This document shows, piece after piece, positions 1-6,392 of a stretch of 6,600 bases of DNA (position 1 is its first letter; each line of letters begins with the position of its first letter). This DNA comes from an uncultured Acidimicrobiia bacterium (lineage in GTDB: Bacteria; Actinomycetota; Acidimicrobiia; Spongiisociales; JAENVV01). Made by a program: the position numbers and the translations under genes. Location of the stretch: positions 1 through 6,600 of the forward strand of contig CAJQPD010000258.1 of assembly GCA_905480085.1 (NCBI GenBank), read 5' to 3'. The notes beneath the pieces are model-generated. The model was not told where the DNA came from. It did no database searches and saw nothing but the letters and a program-made list of their open reading frames with translations.

Positions 1-1082
1 CCGAAAGCCCTCGCCTGCTTGAGCAACGTGAGGATCGGCTTCTTGGAGGGCGGGTTGGCAGTTGGTGGAACGAATCCAAAGACCTCATCCATGTAGATGA
101 GTGCTCTGAGGTCCGACGTGCCCTGCTGCTTGCGCATCCAGGTCACTACCTTCGATAACAGGAGGGTGACCACGAACTGGCGCTCCGCATCGGTCAAATG
201 TGACAGATACATGATGGAGGCTCGGGCCTTGCCATCGGTTGTGTAGAGAAGGCTCTGGATATCGAGAGGAGGCCCCTCGGTCCACGAGGCGAAAGCCGGC
301 GACGCAACCAGGCCGTTGAGGCTCATAGCCAGTTTCAGGCGATCCTTTGGCGGAAAGAAGGTATCGAGATCGAAGACCCCCAGTTTGCGAATCGGGGGGG
401 ACTGGACCTGGCCGATGAGTGAGGCAAGGTCCAGGTCGCGTCCTTCGGTCCAGGCTTTTTCAATAATGGTTGAAAGGAGGATGTGCTCTGGAGAGGAGAT
501 CGGGTCGGCCTCAATGTTGGCGAGGACCAGAAGCGACGATACGAAGCCTTCGATCTCCGCCCGGATGGTCTCGGCCTCTGTCGCCCAATCAAGATCCGGG
601 GCAGCCAGGGAACCGACGATATTGAGCGGGATACCTGCCACGGAGCCAGGTGTATAGATCTGGAACTCGGCGCCAAGTCCTAGTTGGCGGAGCCGATCGC
701 CGGTAATTCCCCACCCTTCCAGACCGTTCTTCCATGTTTCGGCGGTCGAGGCAGCAAGCTCGTCGGGCGTCTGATCCTGGCGGCGAGCCGCGCCCTCGTC
801 CACCCATGGCCGAAAGTCCGACGGTTGAAAGCTTGGGAAGTTGAGCAAAAGGTTGCCCATGTCGCCCTTGGGGTCAATGATCAAGCACGGAATGTTGGAG
901 AGAAGCGCCTCCTCAAGAGCCACGATTCCAAGACCGGTTTTGCCAGAGCCGGTCATTCCGACGATCACCCCATGCGTTGTGAGGTCATGGGCGTCATACA
1001 GGACGTTCTCGCCTGTCTTTTCGTTGCTGGTGGGATCAATGATCCCACCGAGAAATAGTTCGCCTCGAGCTTGTTCAACCAT
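1..1082 (-). CDS. HerA/VirB4-type P-loop ATPase (DUF87/AAA-like), N-terminal 360 residues, C-terminus beyond left edge
   Basis: The protein is read from ATG at 1082 and stays open to the window edge. Residues 42-49 are a Walker A motif (GMTGSGKT). It is followed by LIIDPKGDMGNL (67-78), the strand and D-x-K-G-D turn typical of HerA/FtsK/VirB4 motor ATPases. Residues 327-333 (ALIYMDE) are a Walker B with its catalytic Glu-333. They are followed by FGFVPP and, at 350-360, ILTLLKQARAF, which in this family leads into the sensor/arginine-finger region. Such proteins are hexameric ATP-driven pumps acting on DNA or protein. Walker A lies so near the N-terminus that there is no room for the HAS-barrel of archaeal HerA. 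An AGGAG Shine-Dalgarno sits 5 nt before the start. It is the third gene of a minus-strand run, 57 bp after the TPR-like gene. The ATPase class is secure; the substrate and biological role are unknown. A run of seven G at 394-400 lies inside it, but the frame stays correct across it. Confidence 0.9.
   Translation of the reverse strand, partial: MVEQARGELFLGGIIDPTSNEKTGENVLYDAHDLTTHGVIVGMTGSGKTGLGIVALEEALLSNIPCLIIDPKGDMGNLLLNFPSFQPSDFRPWVDEGAARRQDQTPDELAASTAETWKNGLEGWGITGDRLRQLGLGAEFQIYTPGSVAGIPLNIVGSLAAPDLDWATEAETIRAEIEGFVSSLLVLANIEADPISSPEHILLSTIIEKAWTEGRDLDLASLIGQVQSPPIRKLGVFDLDTFFPPKDRLKLAMSLNGLVASPAFASWTEGPPLDIQSLLYTTDGKARASIMYLSHLTDAERQFVVTLLLSKVVTWMRKQQGTSDLRALIYMDEVFGFVPPTANPPSKKPILTLLKQARAF
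1029..1049. repeat. Perfect 21-bp palindrome (10-bp arms, one-base centre) inside the ATPase 5' coding region
   Basis: The arms GGTGGGATCA (1029-1038) and TGATCCCACC (1040-1049) are exact reverse complements around A1039. The site lies 34-54 nt into the ATPase gene and encodes its GGIIDPT segment (residues 12-18). It has the symmetry of a dimeric-protein binding site. As RNA it would be a stable hairpin only after opening the central pairs. No function is known, and the symmetry may be incidental to the encoded residues. Confidence 0.5.
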
Positions 1083-1087
1083 TGGCA

Positions 1088-1092
1088 CTCCT
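1088..1092 (-). promoter_or_regulatory. Shine-Dalgarno site of the HerA-like ATPase gene
   Basis: AGGAG on the minus strand, 5 nt before the ATG at 1082, supports that start. A TACAAT hexamer at 1114-1109 (minus), 26 nt upstream of the ATG, resembles a -10 box. It could give this gene its own promoter in addition to read-through from upstream, but no convincing -35 is visible. Confidence 0.65.
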
Positions 1093-1139
1093 GGGCCGTT
1101 CTGATCCGATTGTAGGACCCCGTCTTCGGCGAGGATTCT

Positions 1140-1601
1140 CTACGGCGCTCCGGGGAGAAGTGACTCAAGGTCCGCCAGCGCCGTGTCGAGCAGCTGCCGG
1201 TCGCGCACGTCGGCCACGTTGCCAGCCCTGGCCGTTGCCGAGGCAATGTGACGGCGAGCGAGGGATACGTCGCCTGCCACGAACGCGGCCCTGGCCAGGG
1301 ATTCATAGGCGAACCCGACGTAGAACGGCTCAAGCGCTCCGGTCTTGGCAAACCCGAGCGCCGACTCACCGTAGATTCTGGCCAGGTCCGCATCTCCGAT
1401 GAGCGCAAACACCCGGGAGACTTGCCAGTCTGAGACTGAGAAATTCTTCTCGTCGCCGACCTTTCGCCAACAGGCGAGCGAGCCGAGTGCGGTTGCCAGC
1501 ATCATGCGCTCTTCGTCTTGTGAGCGTGTTTCGAGGTCGATATAGCTCGACGCCTCATTGAACAGGCTGATCGCCGCTGCCCGCCAATGGCTGTCATCCA
1601 T
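1140..1601 (-). CDS. Uncharacterised TPR-like helical protein, 153 aa
   Basis: This small soluble protein appears to be all-helical. From about residue 60 to 150 it shows alanine-rich helix pairs of the tetratricopeptide type: roughly VSRVFALIGDADLARIYGES, then GFAYESLARAAFVAGDVSLA, then a final helix ending in DLESLLPGAP. It has no signal peptide, membrane segment or catalytic motif. TPR-like folds usually make protein-protein contacts, so an adaptor or scaffold role is likely, but the partner is not identifiable. Its ATG overlaps the last 8 nt of the upstream class V fold gene (ATGGATGA contains that gene's TGA). No Shine-Dalgarno is visible in front of it, so translation is probably coupled to the upstream gene. 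The HerA-like ATPase gene follows after 57 bp. I recall similar short hypothetical proteins from other actinobacteria, but none with a known function. Confidence 0.8.
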   Translation of the reverse strand: MDDSHWRAAAISLFNEASSYIDLETRSQDEERMMLATALGSLACWRKVGDEKNFSVSDWQVSRVFALIGDADLARIYGESALGFAKTGALEPFYVGFAYESLARAAFVAGDVSLARRHIASATARAGNVADVRDRQLLDTALADLESLLPGAP

Positions 1602-2709
1602 GGTTGATGCTTTTCAATGTGCTGATGAAGGTGTCAAGGTCGGCCTGATTGTTGTAGAAATGCGGCCCGATCGAGATTTCGTCGGGACTGTACGCACCCA
1701 CCAGAATGTCAAGGGCCTGCAGGCCGGATTGGACGCGGAACGCATCGTCGACTTGCAGCGTGACGATGGCACCCCGATCTTCCGACGTGTCGGACGTAAC
1801 CGGCATGCCCGCCGATTCGGCAAGCTCGATCACGTTGCCCGTGGCGGCCAGCGAGCGTTGGCGGATGTTTTCGATTCCGAGTGTGAAGAGGGGGTCGAGC
1901 CCGGCCGTGAGGGCGTAGAGAGCGGCGGGGTTCGGTGGCCCGTCGAGAAACCTGCCGATCCCGGACGGATCGGGATCGGGCCACGTCGGGTCACCGTCGA
2001 TCCCCCAGCCCGGGGTCTGCGGTTCAAGCTGTCCGAGAATCTCTGGATGCACGTATAACCAGGCCGACGAGGCCCCTCCGCAGAGCCATCCATCGGTGCG
2101 GCCAACTGCAAAGTCGACTCCGAGATCCTCGATATCGATCGTTACGGCTCCGGCTGACTGTGAGCAGTCAAGCAAGACGTATCCATCGACGTCGTGGGCG
2201 GCGGCCACGACCCGCTTCAGGTCGATTGACGAGCCAGATGGTGGCCCATCGCTCAGCATCACAATGGCGGTGCGCTCATCGATTTCCGCCAGGAGGGTTT
2301 CAGTGGCGATGGTGCGACCATCCCAACTGCGGACGATTGCCTCGGTGAGTCCGGCCTGGCGTTGCCAGTACCGGCGACCCGGACTGTGTTCCAGCTGAGT
2401 GGTCACAAATCGGGATTGAGCGGGCTGGAAGCGAAAACACGAGTCGATGGCCACGAACGCGGCCATCATGCCGGTTGTGGCAACCGTCGTTTGGGGCGAA
2501 GCGCCCACCAGGGTGCCGATCGTATTGCCGACTTCGAACGGCAGGTTCGACCAGGCTTGATCCCAGGCTGACGATCCGAGGGTTGCCCAGTCTTCGGCGA
2601 ATTGGGCAAGCAGATCCGACGAAGCGAAACTCATGGCCCCCTGGTTATGGCTCGCGAGATAGGTCGTCGTTTCGAGAATGGGGAACTGAGACCGCCAGTT
2701 GGGTGCCAT
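1594..2709 (-). CDS. Kynureninase-like class V aminotransferase-fold protein lacking the PLP lysine, 371 aa
   Basis: Class V fold landmarks are present. FPILETTTYLASHNQGAM (9-26) is the N-terminal substrate-site segment. VATTGMM (76-82) is in the phosphate-loop region. LLDCSQSAGAV (179-189) carries the Asp-181 expected to contact the PLP ring nitrogen, with Gln-184 beside it. PPNPAALYAL (258-267) and ISIGPHFYNN (345-354) match the C-terminal domain. The expected lysine motif, roughly [ST]-x-K-W-L-C-G-G-P-G, reads T-D-G-W-L-C-G-G-A-S (205-214), so Gly-207 replaces the Schiff-base lysine. The only lysines are K165 and K366. Family enzymes are PLP-dependent lyases or transferases; this one may be non-catalytic or mechanistically altered. 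The length is normal and the frame is intact. The start at 2709 was chosen because the fold begins at once and TACACT lies 7 nt upstream, fitting a leaderless mRNA. An in-frame ATG at 2733 is the alternative. It is the first gene of the minus-strand run and is divergent from kgd. Confidence 0.85.
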   Translation of the reverse strand: MAPNWRSQFPILETTTYLASHNQGAMSFASSDLLAQFAEDWATLGSSAWDQAWSNLPFEVGNTIGTLVGASPQTTVATTGMMAAFVAIDSCFRFQPAQSRFVTTQLEHSPGRRYWQRQAGLTEAIVRSWDGRTIATETLLAEIDERTAIVMLSDGPPSGSSIDLKRVVAAAHDVDGYVLLDCSQSAGAVTIDIEDLGVDFAVGRTDGWLCGGASSAWLYVHPEILGQLEPQTPGWGIDGDPTWPDPDPSGIGRFLDGPPNPAALYALTAGLDPLFTLGIENIRQRSLAATGNVIELAESAGMPVTSDTSEDRGAIVTLQVDDAFRVQSGLQALDILVGAYSPDEISIGPHFYNNQADLDTFISTLKSINHG

Positions 2710-2716
2710 GGTTGCG

Positions 2717-2722
2717 AGTGTA
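2717..2722 (-). promoter_or_regulatory. Candidate -10 element of a leaderless promoter for the class V fold gene
   Basis: TACACT on the minus strand matches the TANNNT consensus and ends 7 nt before the ATG at 2709. Transcription would then begin at or next to the start codon. Leaderless mRNAs are common in actinobacteria, and no Shine-Dalgarno is seen before this ATG. The -35 region, 17-18 nt upstream, is A-rich and does not resemble TTGACA. Confidence 0.45.
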
Positions 2723-2758
2723 TCGCGATGCATTCGTCCGTTTCTTGTGGATCGCCTG

Positions 2759-2779
2759 TCGGCTCGTTTTCCGAGCCGA
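2759..2779. repeat. Inverted repeat in the divergent intergenic region, possible operator
   Basis: TCGGCTCG (2759-2766), a TTTTC centre (2767-2771) and CGAGCCGA (2772-2779) form a perfect dyad with 8-bp arms. It lies about 43 bp upstream of the kgd ATG and 50 bp upstream of the class V fold start. No T-run follows it on the plus strand, and nothing is being terminated at this position, so a regulator-binding site is more likely than a terminator. The binding protein cannot be named from the sequence. Confidence 0.55.
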
Positions 2780-2780
2780 G

Positions 2781-2786
2781 TACGAT
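2781..2786 (+). promoter_or_regulatory. Candidate -10 element of the kgd promoter
   Basis: TACGAT fits TANNNT and starts 41 nt before the kgd ATG, which would give a 5' leader of roughly 29 nt containing the Shine-Dalgarno. The corresponding -35 position falls inside the inverted repeat at 2759-2779 and does not resemble TTGACA. That would fit control by a protein bound at the repeat. Confidence 0.3.
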
Positions 2787-2811
2787 GGTCGGGTAGACCA
2801 ATCTTTCCCAT

Positions 2812-2815
2812 AGGA
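2812..2815 (+). promoter_or_regulatory. Shine-Dalgarno site that sets the kgd start
   Basis: AGGA, 6 nt before the ATG at 2822, favours this start over in-frame upstream starts as far back as TTG at 2699. Those would add up to 41 residues with no family resemblance and overlap the divergent gene. Confidence 0.7.
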
Positions 2816-2821
2816 CCTCCC

Positions 2822-5800
2822 ATGACAGCTGGCGATCTCATCGAAGGTGGATTCGGGCCAAATATTTGGCTCGTCGACGAGATGTACCGTAAGTTCCTCG
2901 ACGCCCCGGCCAGTGTTTCCGAAGCCTGGCAGGAGTTCTTCTCCGATTACGCGCCCGGCTTGAACGCCCAGGTCGCCGTCCAGGGCAAATTCCCGGCACC
3001 GACGCCGACGGCTCCGGCGCCCGCCGCCGATCGAGACGATCAGGAACTACCACCCGGGGCGTCGCCATTGCGCGGGGTCTCAGCCCGGATCGCCGAGCGG
3101 ATGGATGACTCGCTGTCGGTGCCAACCGCCACGTCGGTTCGGACGATCCCCGCCAAACTGCTGGAGGTCAATCGGCGGATCATCAACAATCAGCTGGCTC
3201 GAATAACCCTGGGTGGCAAGGTTTCGTTCACCCACCTGATCGGTTGGGCAGTGGTACGAGCGATTGTCGAGCAGCCTGACATGAACGTCGCCTACCAGGT
3301 GGTGGGCGGCCAGCCCTATCTGGTGCGCCACGCGGCAGTGAATCTCGGCCTGGCAATCGACGTCGAGCGCAAAGACGGCTCCCGCAGTCTCATGGTGCCG
3401 AACATCCGGTCAGCCGACCAGATGAACTTTCAGGAGTTCTGGCTGGCGTACGAAGAGATGGTCCACCGGGTTCGTTCGAACAAGATCACTCCTGAGGACT
3501 TCGCAGGTACCACGGTCAGCCTGACCAACCCTGGCACCATCGGGACGGTTCAGTCCGTACCGCGATTGATGGATGATCACGGACTGATCGTTGGTGTTGG
3601 AGCGATCAATTTTCCCCCCGAGTTTGCTGCGGCCAATCCGGCCTTTCTGGCCCGGATGGGCATCGGTCGGATCATCACTCTGACTTCGACGTATGACCAC
3701 CGGGTCATTCAGGGCGCCCAATCTGGCCGGTTTCTGGCCCGGGTCCATGAGCTGCTGCTTGGCGCAGATCGATTTTACGACGACATTTTTCAGGCGATGG
3801 GCATCCCTTATACGCCGGCGCGTTGGGCGGTCGACGACAACCCGCAGATTGGGACCACCGCCTGGGCCGAGAAACAGGCCAGGGTATTTCAGCTCATCAA
3901 CATCTACCGGGTCCGCGGACATCTCATCGCTGACCTTGATCCGCTCAGACAAAGTGCTCCCGTGCTTCACCCCGAGCTTGATCCGTTGACGTATGGCCTC
4001 ACGATTTGGGATCTTGATCGGGAGTTCGCCACGGGTGGTCTCCTTGGCCAACCCGTCATGAAGCTGGGTGACATTCTCGGTTCGTTGCGCGATGCGTACT
4101 GTCGGACAACTGGCATCGAGTACATGCATATCCAGGAACCCGTCCAGAAGGATTGGATCCAGAAGCGGATTGAGGGCACCCAGCCACCCGTTTCCCAGCA
4201 GGCGAAGATCCGGCTGCTCCGTAAGCTCAATCAGGCGGAAGCCTTCGAACGATTCCTCCACACCAAGTATGTGGGCCACAAGCGGTTTGGCCTTGAAGGT
4301 GCAGAAAGTCTCATCCCTCTGCTCGACACGGTGCTGAACGCAGCCGGTGAGGCCGGGATGGAAGAGGTCGTGATGGGGATGGCCCATCGTGGTCGGCTCA
4401 ACGTGTTGGCGAACACGATCGGCAAGGAATATGCCCGTATCTTCCGCGAGTTCGATGACGCCGATGTGGCCAAGACCCAGGGTTCGGGCGACGTCAAATA
4501 TCACCTCGGTTCAAGCGGGACTCACGAGTTGGACGATGGTCGGAAACTGGTCGTCTCGGTCGTGGCCAATCCCAGCCACCTGGAGGCTGTTGATCCGGTG
4601 CTGGAAGGATTTGTCCGTGCCAAACAAGAGCAGCACGGTCCGGCCGGCCATCAAAAGGTGCTGCCGGTCCTTATCCACGGCGATGCCGCCTTTGCCGGGC
4701 AGGGCGTAGTGGTGGAGACATTGAATATGTCCCAACTGCACGGCTATCGAACCGGTGGAACCGTTCATATCGTTGTGAACAACCAGGTTGGATTCACCAC
4801 TTCGAGCCTGGATGCCCGATCGAGTTTCTACGCCACCGATGTCGCCAAAACGGTCCAGGCTCCCATCATCCATGTCAACGGGGACGATCCGGAAGCCGTT
4901 GCCAAAGCCGCCGAGTTGGCTTTCGCGTTTCGCCAGACGTTCGACAAGGACGTCGTGATTGACATGATCTGTTATCGGCGTCGGGGTCACAATGAGGGCG
5001 ACGAGCCGTCATATACCCAGCCAATCATGTATCGGATCATCGATGCGCGCAGATCGGTCCGCAAGCTCTATATGGAAAAACTCGTCAACACCAAGGAGAT
5101 TTCCATCGAAGAAGGCGAAGCCTTTCTTGAAGAGTTTCGAGGATTGCTCGACATGGCGTTCAATGAGACCCGTGACCTTGAAGCGGTGCCGTCTGACCCG
5201 GCAGTCGAGTCACAACCATCGGGAGCTCTGAGTTCGTCGGTCGACCGGGACACTCTTGAGCTAATTGTGACGGCCGTTTCCACACCTCCGGACGGATTCA
5301 ACCTGCACCCCAAACTGGTCCGACTTGTCGAGAATCGGCGCCGGATGTTCGATGAGGGACTTGTCGATTGGGGCATGGCCGAAGCGTTCGCGTTTGGATC
5401 CATGGCCCTGGATGGAATCTGGGTCCGATTGGCCGGGGAAGATTCAAAACGAGGGACCTTCTCGCACCGTCATGCCAGCCTGGTGGACTACGAAACGGGC
5501 AAGGAATGGATCGCCCTCCAGGACCTGGCGGAGGGGCATGCCAGACTACGGCTGGTCGACTCGCTGCTGTCCGAGTTCGGTGCTCTCGGGTTCGAGTACG
5601 GCTACTCGATTGGAGCTCCGCAAGCTTTTACCGCCTGGGAAGCCCAGTTCGGCGACTTTGTGAACGGTGCCCAGGTGATCATCGATCAATTCATCTCGGC
5701 GGGCGAAGACAAGTGGGGCCAGCGATCGAGGCTGGTCATGTTGCTCCCGCACGGTTTTGAGGGGCAAGGACCCGAACACTCGTCCGCCCGGTTGGAACGC

Positions 5801-6367
5801 TTTCTTCAGTCGTGTGCCGGGGACAACTTGCGGGTTATCGTGCCGTCCACTTCCACGTCCTATTTCCATGCGCTACGGCGCCAGTCGCTCGATCCGATAC
5901 GGAAACCGATGGTCGTTCTCACGCCCAAGGTTCTTCTTCGAACCAAGGAAGCATTCGGGAGCGTCGAACACATTGTTTCGGGGGTTTTCGAGCCGGTCAT
6001 CGGTGACTCCGACGTCGTCGTTGCCGACGTCAACCGTGTGGTGTTGTGCTCGGGCAAGGTGTACTACGACCTCTTGGAGAACCGCTCATCAGAAGTGGCG
6101 TTGGTTCGGGTTGAACAGCTCTACCCGTTCCCTGAAACAGAGCTGATGGCCGAGCTTGGCCGATATCGTCGCGGAGTCGAGGTTGTCTGGCTCCAGGAGG
6201 AGCCCGTCAACATGGGTGCCTGGACATTCATCCGCCCCCGGTTGGCGGCGTTGATCGGTGGTGAGGTCGGATTGATCAGCCGCCCGGAATCAGCCAGTCC
6301 GGCCAGCGGGAGCCATCAGCAACACGACCGCGAGCAAGCGTCGCTCAGCGAACAGGCCTTCCGCTAG
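2822..6367 (+). CDS. kgd: Multifunctional 2-oxoglutarate decarboxylase/dehydrogenase, fused E2-E1 (Kgd/OdhA type), 1181 aa
   Basis: This cytoplasmic TCA-cycle enzyme decarboxylates 2-oxoglutarate with thiamine diphosphate. Domains in order: an E1 N-terminal helix (FGPNIWLVDEMYRKF, 11-25) as in OGDH; a Pro/Ala-rich linker (about 44-95); an E2-like succinyltransferase core (about 100-345) with His-293 in TYDHRVIQGA (290-299); and E1 from about 350. E1 shows RVRGHLIADLDPL (363-375), GMAHRGRLNVLAN with His-522, the ThDP/Mg site from HGDAAF (Asp-621) to NNQVGFTT (Asn-653/654), and RRRGHNEGDEPS (His-723). The transketolase-like pyrimidine-binding part has RGTFSHRH (877-884), EAQFGDFVNGAQ (940-951) and LLPHGFEGQGPEHSSAR (974-990). 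The C-terminal domain has the EQLYPFPETE motif. There is no lipoyl domain, as in the family, where lipoate comes from another E2. It is slightly shorter than mycobacterial Kgd (about 1,230 aa), mainly in the linker. In mycobacteria and corynebacteria the enzyme is inhibited by the FHA protein GarA/OdhI, which is not in this window. It stands alone on its strand, divergent from the class V fold gene. Confidence 0.97.
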   Translation: MTAGDLIEGGFGPNIWLVDEMYRKFLDAPASVSEAWQEFFSDYAPGLNAQVAVQGKFPAPTPTAPAPAADRDDQELPPGASPLRGVSARIAERMDDSLSVPTATSVRTIPAKLLEVNRRIINNQLARITLGGKVSFTHLIGWAVVRAIVEQPDMNVAYQVVGGQPYLVRHAAVNLGLAIDVERKDGSRSLMVPNIRSADQMNFQEFWLAYEEMVHRVRSNKITPEDFAGTTVSLTNPGTIGTVQSVPRLMDDHGLIVGVGAINFPPEFAAANPAFLARMGIGRIITLTSTYDHRVIQGAQSGRFLARVHELLLGADRFYDDIFQAMGIPYTPARWAVDDNPQIGTTAWAEKQARVFQLINIYRVRGHLIADLDPLRQSAPVLHPELDPLTYGLTIWDLDREFATGGLLGQPVMKLGDILGSLRDAYCRTTGIEYMHIQEPVQKDWIQKRIEGTQPPVSQQAKIRLLRKLNQAEAFERFLHTKYVGHKRFGLEGAESLIPLLDTVLNAAGEAGMEEVVMGMAHRGRLNVLANTIGKEYARIFREFDDADVAKTQGSGDVKYHLGSSGTHELDDGRKLVVSVVANPSHLEAVDPVLEGFVRAKQEQHGPAGHQKVLPVLIHGDAAFAGQGVVVETLNMSQLHGYRTGGTVHIVVNNQVGFTTSSLDARSSFYATDVAKTVQAPIIHVNGDDPEAVAKAAELAFAFRQTFDKDVVIDMICYRRRGHNEGDEPSYTQPIMYRIIDARRSVRKLYMEKLVNTKEISIEEGEAFLEEFRGLLDMAFNETRDLEAVPSDPAVESQPSGALSSSVDRDTLELIVTAVSTPPDGFNLHPKLVRLVENRRRMFDEGLVDWGMAEAFAFGSMALDGIWVRLAGEDSKRGTFSHRHASLVDYETGKEWIALQDLAEGHARLRLVDSLLSEFGALGFEYGYSIGAPQAFTAWEAQFGDFVNGAQVIIDQFISAGEDKWGQRSRLVMLLPHGFEGQGPEHSSARLERFLQSCAGDNLRVIVPSTSTSYFHALRRQSLDPIRKPMVVLTPKVLLRTKEAFGSVEHIVSGVFEPVIGDSDVVVADVNRVVLCSGKVYYDLLENRSSEVALVRVEQLYPFPETELMAELGRYRRGVEVVWLQEEPVNMGAWTFIRPRLAALIGGEVGLISRPESASPASGSHQQHDREQASLSEQAFR

Positions 6368-6392
6368 CCGCCGCGGGTTTGCGACTGTCGAT
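6368..6392. other. 25-bp convergent intergenic gap without a visible terminator
   Basis: This is the whole space between the kgd stop and the stop of the convergent phosphatase gene. It has a GC-rich start (CCGCCGCGGG) but no stem of useful length and no T-run in either direction. Transcripts from the two genes may therefore overlap at their 3' ends, or termination may be Rho-dependent. Confidence 0.5.

Noticed and set aside
394..400. Run of seven G as a possible frameshift in the ATPase gene
   Set aside because: The correct family residues, including Walker A before and Walker B after the run in reading order, are in one frame, so no shift is needed.
1083..1139. Possible terminator between the TPR-like gene and the ATPase gene
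   Set aside because: The best stem (CCTCGCC against ACGGGG) is short, has a mismatch and a wobble pair, and lacks a T-run.
965..1408. 147-codon minus-strand open frame spanning the ATPase start and the TPR-like gene end
   Set aside because: It is out of frame with two better-supported genes and has the Arg/Ser/Pro-rich composition of a shifted reading of high-GC coding DNA.
1957..1980. GATC/GGGATCGG-rich stretch as a possible repeat
   Set aside because: It encodes the Asp-Pro-rich segment WPDPDPSG of the class V fold protein; the repetition follows from the codons.
2699..2821. Upstream extension of kgd to a TTG at 2699
   Set aside because: The added 41 residues have no Kgd resemblance and overlap the divergent promoter region and gene start; AGGA at 2812-2815 supports the ATG at 2822.
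2710..2841. Upstream extension of the class V fold gene to 2841
   Set aside because: The added 44 residues are Arg-rich with no fold resemblance and would overlap the kgd start; the TACACT geometry favours 2709.
3410..4504. 364-codon open frame antisense to kgd
   Set aside because: It lies wholly opposite strongly recognisable Kgd E2/E1 sequence, resembles no family I know, and long antisense frames are common in high-GC coding DNA.
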